41,499 bases of DNA, taken from assembly GCF_002093625.1 (NCBI RefSeq), contig NZ_MRWD01000053.1, positions 1 to 41,499 on the forward strand. Reading direction: 5' to 3'. Shown piece by piece: positions 36,279 to 41,499 of the stretch (positions are counted from its first letter, which is position 1; every line of letters begins with the position of its first letter). The notes under the pieces are model-generated. The model had not been told where the DNA came from. It saw only the letters and a program-made list of their open reading frames with translations, and did no database searches. Origin of the DNA: Rouxiella silvae. GTDB lineage: Bacteria > Pseudomonadota > Gammaproteobacteria > Enterobacterales > Enterobacteriaceae. Made by a program: the position numbers and the translations under genes.

Positions 36279-37316
36279 TTATTTAATGATAACGCGTTCT
36301 TCTGAGTCGGAAGCTTTAATACTGCCGATAATCCAGGCTTGCTCGCCGTTGTCATTGAGCAGGGCAATAGCTTCATTAGCCAACTCTGCTGGCAATGCGA
36401 CCAGCATGCCCACGCCGCAGTTGAACGTGCGGTACATTTCGTGGCTGCTGACGTTGCCATTTTGCTGCAACCAGCCGAACACATCCGGCCATTTCCAGCT
36501 TGATTCATCGATAATTGCCTGAGTGTTTTCTGGCAAGACGCGCGGGATGTTTTCCCAGAAGCCGCCACCGGTAAGGTGACAGATTGCGTGAACCTCAACG
36601 TTTTCAATCAGTTTAAGAATTGATTTCACGTAGATTTTAGTCGGTTCAAGCAGATGATCGGCCAGAGTTTTGTCCGCCAGACGGGTGGTCAAAGGATCGG
36701 CTTTGCTGACTTCGAGAATTTTGCGAACCAGGGAGTAGCCGTTTGAGTGCGGGCCACTTGAAGCCAGCGCAACCAGAACGTCGCCGTCCTGCACTTTGCT
36801 GCCGTCAATAATTTCTGATTTTTCAACCACGCCCACGCAGAATCCTGCGACGTCGTAATCATCACCGTGGTACATGCCCGGCATTTCTGCGGTTTCGCCA
36901 CCGACCAGCGCACAGCCAGACTGTAGACAGCCTTCGGCGATACCGGTGATAACGCTGGCTGCGGTGTCCACATCCAGTTTGCCCGTCGCGTAATAGTCCA
37001 GGAAGAACAGTGGCTCTGCGCCCTGAACAACCAAGTCATTCACACACATGGCGACCAAATCGATACCAATGGTATCGTGGCGTTTTAAATCCATTGCCAG
37101 ACGCAGCTTGGTGCCAACGCCGTCGGTTCCCGAAACCAGCACGGGTTCACGATATTTTTGCGGCAGCGCGCACAGGGCACCAAAACCACCCAGTCCACCC
37201 ATGACTTCTGGACGACGAGTCTGTTTTACTACACCTTTAATGCGGTCTACCAATGCGTTGCCTGCATCAATATCCACACCTGCGTCTTTATAGCTGAGAG
37301 AGGTCTTTTCGGTCAC
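36279..37316 (-). CDS. purM: Phosphoribosylformylglycinamidine cyclo-ligase
   Basis: PurM makes AIR from FGAM with ATP. The 345 residues (E. coli 345) show [38 protein letters not shown] and [24 protein letters not shown]. First gene of purMN on the minus strand. A PurR operator lies 82 bp upstream, so the operon is probably purine-repressed. Confidence 0.97.
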   Translation of the reverse strand: MTEKTSLSYKDAGVDIDAGNALVDRIKGVVKQTRRPEVMGGLGGFGALCALPQKYREPVLVSGTDGVGTKLRLAMDLKRHDTIGIDLVAMCVNDLVVQGAEPLFFLDYYATGKLDVDTAASVITGIAEGCLQSGCALVGGETAEMPGMYHGDDYDVAGFCVGVVEKSEIIDGSKVQDGDVLVALASSGPHSNGYSLVRKILEVSKADPLTTRLADKTLADHLLEPTKIYVKSILKLIENVEVHAICHLTGGGFWENIPRVLPENTQAIIDESSWKWPDVFGWLQQNGNVSSHEMYRTFNCGVGMLVALPAELANEAIALLNDNGEQAWIIGSIKASDSEERVIIK

Positions 37317-37397
37317 TGCGGAATCCCCACGACGTATGCGTTTTGTGGTTGTTGTTAAAAACTGGAAGCTTGAAGCGCGCTAATTCTAACAGCGCAG

Positions 37398-37409
37398 GCA
37401 AACGTTTGC
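37398..37409. promoter_or_regulatory. PurR operator upstream of purM
   Basis: GCAAACGTTTGC is a perfect match to the core of the PurR box. It sits between divergent purM and upp, 82 bp from the purM ATG. Confidence 0.9.
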
Positions 37410-37533
37410 GAGAGGTCTCGTTATGTTTATCTATCTATACTCAGAATACGCTGAGAAAATAAATTTCAGTGACTTTGTGCAAACTCGTTGATCCGCATCA
37501 GTCATTGGCGCTGGCGTTGAAAATAAAAGGCGT

Positions 37534-37539
37534 TATAAT
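37534..37539 (+). promoter_or_regulatory. -10 element of upp
   Basis: TATAAT is a perfect -10 hexamer 43 bases before the upp ATG. The -35 is weak (CTGGCG with a 17-base spacer). Confidence 0.5.
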
Positions 37540-37581
37540 CACGCGATTTTTTTGGTCAGCAGCCTTAGGAGAGAGAGAAAA

Positions 37582-38208
37582 ATGAAGATCGTTGAAGTGA
37601 AACACCCGCTGGTAAAACACAAGCTGGGACTGATGCGTGAAAATGACATCAGCACAAAACGCTTTCGCGAACTGGCTTCTGAGGTAGGCAGTTTACTGAC
37701 CTATGAAGCAACCGCAGACCTTCAAACTGAGAAGGTGACCATCGAAGGTTGGAACGGTCCGGTTGAAATTGAACAGATTAAAGGCAAGAAAATCACCGTA
37801 GTGCCTATTCTGCGTGCGGGTTTGGGCATGATGGAAGGCGTATTGGAACATGTGCCAAGTGCTCGCATCAGCGTTGTCGGCGTGTACCGCGACGAAGAAA
37901 CGCTGCTGCCGGTGCCTTACTTCCAGAAGCTGGCCTCTAATATAGAAGAACGCATGGCGCTGGTGGTTGACCCGATGCTGGCGACGGGGGGGTCAATGAT
38001 TGCCACTATCGATCTGCTGAAAAAAGCCGGCTGCCAAAGCATTAAAGTGCTGGTGCTGGTTGCAGCACCGGAAGGGATTGCCGCCCTCGAGAAGGCGCAC
38101 CCGGAGGTTGAGCTGTACACCGCCTCGATTGACCAGGGGCTAAACGATAAGGGGTACATTATCCCGGGCCTCGGTGACGCAGGCGATAAAATATTTGGTA
38201 CCAAGTAA
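37582..38208 (+). CDS. upp: Uracil phosphoribosyltransferase
   Basis: Upp makes UMP from uracil and PRPP, in pyrimidine salvage. The 208 residues match E. coli in length; [31 protein letters not shown] and the PRPP-binding [12 protein letters not shown] are present. I start at the ATG at 37582, behind AGGAGAG; the longer frame starts 30 bases earlier. Followed by a terminator/attenuator then uraA. Confidence 0.97.
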   Translation: MKIVEVKHPLVKHKLGLMRENDISTKRFRELASEVGSLLTYEATADLQTEKVTIEGWNGPVEIEQIKGKKITVVPILRAGLGMMEGVLEHVPSARISVVGVYRDEETLLPVPYFQKLASNIEERMALVVDPMLATGGSMIATIDLLKKAGCQSIKVLVLVAAPEGIAALEKAHPEVELYTASIDQGLNDKGYIIPGLGDAGDKIFGTK

Positions 38209-38214
38209 GCATTA

Positions 38215-38240
38215 GCCGACTGAGAAGTCGGCTTTTTTTT
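38215..38240 (+). terminator. Terminator or attenuator between upp and uraA
   Basis: GCCGACT-GAGA-AGTCGGC is a perfect 7-bp stem with tetraloop, followed by eight Ts. It probably reduces uraA expression relative to upp; uraA starts 40 bases on. Confidence 0.9.
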
Positions 38241-38279
38241 GATTTTTTTAGCGTGATATTTTTTTGATAGGGTAACTAT

Positions 38280-39572
38280 ATGACACGACGGGTTATTGGG
38301 GTCAGCGAGCGTCCGCCATTATTGCAGACTATCCCCCTCAGCTTTCAACATCTGTTTGCCATGTTTGGCGCAACCGTGCTGGTGCCGATTCTTTTTAAAA
38401 TAAATCCGGCCACAGTTTTGCTGTTTAACGGTATTGGCACTCTGCTTTACCTCTTTATCTGTAAAGGCAAAATTCCGGCCTACCTCGGCTCGAGCTTTGC
38501 CTTTATCTCGCCGGTCCTACTGCTGTTACCGATGGGCTACGAAGTGGCGCTGGGCGGATTTATCGTCTGCGGGCTACTCTTTTGTCTGGTCGCGCTTATT
38601 GTTAAAAAAGCGGGCATAGGCTGGATAAACGTGATGTTCCCGCCGGCGGCGATGGGCGCGATTGTGGCGGTTATCGGACTCGAACTCGCGGGTGTGGCCG
38701 CTAACATGGCGGGGCTGCTTCCCGCCGAAGGCACCTCGGCCGACAGCACGACGGTTATTATTTCGGTGGTAACACTGTCGGTAACGGTGCTGGGTTCGGT
38801 GCTTTTTCGCGGCTTTTTGGCGATCATCCCTATACTTATCGGCGTGCTGGTGGGCTATGCACTGTCGTATTTCATGGGCGTGGTTGATGTCTCGGCAATT
38901 GAAAAGGCGCACTGGTTTGCACTGCCAACCTTCTATACACCACGTTTTGAATGGGTGGCGATTTTGACCATTCTGCCTGCTGCTCTGGTGGTTATTGCCG
39001 AGCACGTCGGGCATCTGGTGGTTACAGCCAACATCGTTAAAAAGGATTTACTGCGTGACCCCGGGCTACATCGTTCAATGCTGGCAAACGGACTGTCGAC
39101 CGTGCTGTCAGGATTTTTTGGATCCACGCCTAATACTACCTACGGCGAAAACATTGGTGTGATGGCGATAACCAAGGTTTACAGCACCTGGGTTATCGGC
39201 GGCGCGGCCATTCTTGCGATCCTACTTTCGTGCGTGGGCAAACTGGCCGCGGCGATCCAGGCGGTGCCGGTTCCGGTGATGGGCGGTGTCTCACTGTTGC
39301 TCTACGGCGTGATCGGCGCTTCGGGGATCCGCGTACTGATCGAATCCAAAGTCGATTATAACAAGCCTAAAAATCTGATCCTGACCTCGATTATCCTGAT
39401 TATCGGCGTGAGCGGGGCGAAAGTGCACATTGGTGCCGCCGAACTTAAGGGCATGGCGCTGGCCACCGTTGTGGGTGTTTTCTTGAGCCTGCTGTTTAAG
39501 GTTATCGACGTGTATCGCGGTGAAGAAGAGATCATCGACGTGCCTGACGATCGCAATACGCCGACCGTTTAA
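38280..39572 (+). CDS. uraA: Uracil permease
   Basis: UraA is an inner-membrane uracil:H+ symporter of the NCS2 family with 14 helices. The 430 residues (E. coli 429) carry TRRVIGVSERPPLLQTIPLS, AYLGSSFAFISP, the substrate-site LVVIAEHVGHL (Glu, His) and FGSTPNTTYGENIG. The ribosome site (TAGGG) is weak but well spaced. Forms the uracil salvage unit with upp. Confidence 0.97.
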   Translation: MTRRVIGVSERPPLLQTIPLSFQHLFAMFGATVLVPILFKINPATVLLFNGIGTLLYLFICKGKIPAYLGSSFAFISPVLLLLPMGYEVALGGFIVCGLLFCLVALIVKKAGIGWINVMFPPAAMGAIVAVIGLELAGVAANMAGLLPAEGTSADSTTVIISVVTLSVTVLGSVLFRGFLAIIPILIGVLVGYALSYFMGVVDVSAIEKAHWFALPTFYTPRFEWVAILTILPAALVVIAEHVGHLVVTANIVKKDLLRDPGLHRSMLANGLSTVLSGFFGSTPNTTYGENIGVMAITKVYSTWVIGGAAILAILLSCVGKLAAAIQAVPVPVMGGVSLLLYGVIGASGIRVLIESKVDYNKPKNLILTSIILIIGVSGAKVHIGAAELKGMALATVVGVFLSLLFKVIDVYRGEEEIIDVPDDRNTPTV

Positions 39573-39600
39573 GCGGATTTTCGTTAAACTCAGGCAAGTT

Positions 39601-39630
39601 TTACCGGGCAAACGCTGTTTTGCTCGGTAA
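39601..39630. other. Hairpin between uraA and hda
   Basis: TTACCGGGCAAA (39601-39612) pairs with TTTGCTCGGTAA (39619-39630), 12 pairs including one G-U, and a 6-base loop. There is no T-tract. It may be a 3' end stabiliser of uraA mRNA or a processing site. Confidence 0.55.
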
Positions 39631-39754
39631 GTCGCTCGCTTAACCAGCGTTTAGCGTACCTAAAGTTCAATTCTTCACGGATCCTATGATAGAATTCTGT
39701 GATTAAATATTTGCCCTGACGTTTTATTATTCGCCAGTTTTGGTTGAGGTGCTT

Positions 39755-40456
39755 CTGAATACGCCGGCACAGCTTTCCCTGCCACTTTATCTTCCCGATG
39801 ACGAAACCTTTGCCAGTTTTTATCCGGGGGAGAACACCTCGCTGCTCTCCGCTATTCAAACCGCGTTGCAGCAGGAACACGGCACTTATGTCTATTTCTG
39901 GTCGCGAGAAGGCGGGGGACGCAGTCATCTGCTGCACGCAGCCTGCGCAGAACTTTCGCTGCGCGGTGAGGCTGTCGGCTATGTTCCTTTAGACAAACGC
40001 GCTTATTTTGTGCCTGAAGTACTCGACGGAATGGAGCAACTGGCACTGGTGTGCATCGATAATATTGAAGGCATTGCCGGTGACGAAGCTTGGGAAGCGG
40101 CCGTTTTCCACCTCTATAATCGAATTCTCGAAACCGGCCGTACACGTCTGTTTATTACCGGCGATCGCCCGCCGCGTCAGCTGAATCTTGGCCTGCCGGA
40201 CCTGGCTTCGCGCCTTGACTGGGGGCAAATCTATCGTCTGCAGCCGTTGTCTGACGAAGAAAAACTCCAGGCGTTGCAACTGCGATCTAAACTGCGCGGC
40301 TTTGAGCTGCCGGAGGACGTAGGACGTTTCCTGTTAAAACGTCTGGATCGCGAGATGAGAACGCTGTTTATGACCCTCGACCAGCTCGACAGGGCCTCAA
40401 TCACGGCGCAGCGCAAACTGACTATCCCTTTTGTGAAAGAGACCCTCAGCCTTTAA
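39755..40456 (+). CDS. hda: DnaA regulatory inactivator Hda (CTG start)
   Basis: Hda with the sliding clamp triggers ATP hydrolysis by DnaA, preventing re-initiation. The protein is an AAA+ homologue of DnaA: clamp-binding QLSLPL at the start, [17 protein letters not shown] (Walker A-like), [12 protein letters not shown] (Walker B), and [10 protein letters not shown] (sensor region). I take the CTG at 39755, preceded by GAGG five bases upstream, because it gives 233 residues beginning like E. coli Hda ([10 protein letters not shown]), which itself is reported to use CTG. No ATG is available there; TTG 39740 and GTG 39749 are alternatives. Confidence 0.93.
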   Translation: MNTPAQLSLPLYLPDDETFASFYPGENTSLLSAIQTALQQEHGTYVYFWSREGGGRSHLLHAACAELSLRGEAVGYVPLDKRAYFVPEVLDGMEQLALVCIDNIEGIAGDEAWEAAVFHLYNRILETGRTRLFITGDRPPRQLNLGLPDLASRLDWGQIYRLQPLSDEEKLQALQLRSKLRGFELPEDVGRFLLKRLDREMRTLFMTLDQLDRASITAQRKLTIPFVKETLSL

Positions 40457-40476
40457 TCACCAAGGTCTGCAAAGCG

Positions 40477-40833
40477 TTAGAGGATCTCCAGCACCTGCTC
40501 GGGCGGACGGCCCAGACGCGCTTTACCCTTTTTCACCACGATAGGGCGTTCAAGCAGGCGCGGACTGTCGGCAACGGCCTGCAGGAGCTGCTCATCGCTC
40601 AGGCTTTTATCGTCAAGCTTCAACTCCTTATAAACCTCTTCTTTGGTACGCATCATCTCTCTGGCGGAGGTAAAGCCCAGTTCCTGCTGCAATTTTTTCA
40701 GGGTATCGAGGGAGGGCGGCGTCTCGAGATAGAGGATAACGTCAGGCTTGATGCCTTTTTCTTCTAGCAGCTTTAACGTCTCACGGCTCTTGCTGCATCG
40801 CGGGTTGTGATAGATAGCGACATCGTGCTTCAT
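40477..40833 (-). CDS. arsC: ArsC-family arsenate reductase-like protein (YfgD)
   Basis: The thioredoxin-like ArsC fold: YHNPRCSKSRETLKLLEEKG with catalytic Cys (about residue 12), ending PIVVKKGKARLGRPPEQVLEIL. It is the YfgD type at the hda locus, not an ars operon; true arsenate reduction is unproven. The ATG at 40833 has GGAG seven bases upstream and gives 118 residues (E. coli 119); the longer frame to 40995 runs over the end of bepA. It is convergent with hda. Confidence 0.92.
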   Translation of the reverse strand: MKHDVAIYHNPRCSKSRETLKLLEEKGIKPDVILYLETPPSLDTLKKLQQELGFTSAREMMRTKEEVYKELKLDDKSLSDEQLLQAVADSPRLLERPIVVKKGKARLGRPPEQVLEIL

Positions 40834-40885
40834 AAATATCTCCTTATTTTGCTCCAGCATTGACTGAGAAATAGTCACGATTAGG

Positions 40886-41499
40886 TCAGCCTTTCTGATA
40901 TTGCTGGAAGCGTTTTTGCAATTGGCGTAGCTGGTCAATGCGGGCGTCATAGCGAGCCTGATCCAGACTGCCAAGTTTTGACAGCGCGCTGGCATTGCTC
41001 AGCATGCTGATGGACTGATCGAGACGACCGACTAATGCCATACTTTCAGCACGTGCGGCCAGTTCCTGAGCGCGAAGACCTTGTTCCGCAACGGCCTGCG
41101 TCAGTAAATCCCATCCGTTGGGATCGTCCTGATGAGCATAAGTGTAGCGATAAAGCAGCCGGCTGGCCTTAGCAAACTGACCCCCTTCTATATAAGCATT
41201 GGCCAAGTTCAACTGTAGCACAGCGTCTTTACTGGTCGCGGCATTGGCCTTTTCGAGTCGTGCAATAGCCTGCGGAGCGCGTTTCTGGTCGATATCGATA
41301 TCGGTCAGTAAATCGAGGTACCAGATATTACCCGGGTCTTTACTGAGCATCTGCTCGAGGATATTTCTGGCCTGAGTATTACTTTTGGCCTTATAGAAAA
41401 GCATTGCCTTGCCATACTGCGCGGCATTTTGTTCACGCACGTTGCCTTGGCTAAGCTGCTTGAGATAGTCATCGGTTAGCGGATGATCCTCGGTGCCAT
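40886..41499 (-). CDS. bepA: BepA periplasmic metalloprotease/chaperone, C-terminal part
   Basis: The window cuts this gene; the 204 C-terminal residues are TPR repeats ([44 protein letters not shown]) ending in [23 protein letters not shown], as in E. coli BepA (YfgC, 487 residues). BepA assists outer-membrane protein and LptD assembly; its HExxH protease half lies beyond the edge. The frame stays open to the last base. arsC follows 52 bases downstream. Confidence 0.92.
   Translation of the reverse strand, partial: GTEDHPLTDDYLKQLSQGNVREQNAAQYGKAMLFYKAKSNTQARNILEQMLSKDPGNIWYLDLLTDIDIDQKRAPQAIARLEKANAATSKDAVLQLNLANAYIEGGQFAKASRLLYRYTYAHQDDPNGWDLLTQAVAEQGLRAQELAARAESMALVGRLDQSISMLSNASALSKLGSLDQARYDARIDQLRQLQKRFQQYQKG

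Noticed and set aside
39590-39937. 115-codon minus-strand frame over the start of hda
   Set aside because: Overlaps hda and its hairpin; no homologue recognised and hda coding is certain.
1-41499. CRISPR array, tRNA genes, insertion sequences, prophage or att sites
   Set aside because: Looked for direct repeats with spacers, tRNA-like CCA ends and transposase motifs; none seen.

Overview
The window looks like an ordinary chromosomal segment of a member of the Enterobacterales, most likely a Yersiniaceae/Hafniaceae-type genus (Serratia, Rahnella, Ewingella or Rouxiella-like). I infer this from gene order and close protein resemblance to Escherichia coli. Two long blocks follow the E. coli order: mdtD-baeS-baeR-yegP-yegQ-cyaR...yegS, and bepA-arsC(yfgD)-hda-uraA-upp-purM-purN-(speG)-ppk-ppx-yfgG. 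I cannot settle the genus from sequence alone. There are no tRNAs, rRNAs, insertion sequences, phage genes or CRISPR arrays that I can see.

Left end (1-4.6 kb): a visibly AT-rich accessory segment. It carries a DctB-like sensor kinase, a DctD-like NtrC-family response regulator whose sigma-54 contact loop and Walker B motif are both altered, and an orphan 226-residue protein that I do not recognise and whose N-terminus resembles an exported effector. This is the least explained part of the window. It is followed by a TPP riboswitch with a Shine-Dalgarno-sequestering hairpin controlling thiM-thiD (thiamine salvage), and by an unknown protein that begins with a 15-bp coding minisatellite.

7.4-13.4 kb: a minus-strand sugar-acid locus, rspA (mannonate-dehydratase-like enolase), rspB (zinc dehydrogenase), an ACS-type MFS carrier, an MHS-type MFS carrier and rspR (GntR/FCD repressor). 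13.6-20.5 kb: yegS, the sRNA CyaR with a class II CRP promoter, trhP (yegQ), yegP, and mdtD-baeS-baeR. The RND pump genes mdtABC that normally head this operon are absent. 21-25.4 kb: aldo/keto reductase, yegD, a beta-helix acyltransferase and alkA.

25.6-29 kb: a DUF2946 membrane protein, then a cyanide-insensitive type bd oxidase (cioA-cioB) and its small DUF2474 partner, which lies beyond an intrinsic terminator. 29-41.5 kb: mgtE, yfgG, the polyphosphate pair ppk-ppx, speG, purN-purM (PurR operator upstream of purM), upp-uraA, hda (apparent CTG start), arsC, and the C-terminal part of bepA cut by the window end.

Start codons were often moved inward from the longest reading frame, using Shine-Dalgarno sequences and the lengths of E. 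coli counterparts recalled from memory. All functional names rest on recognised motifs and remembered homologues, not on a database search.
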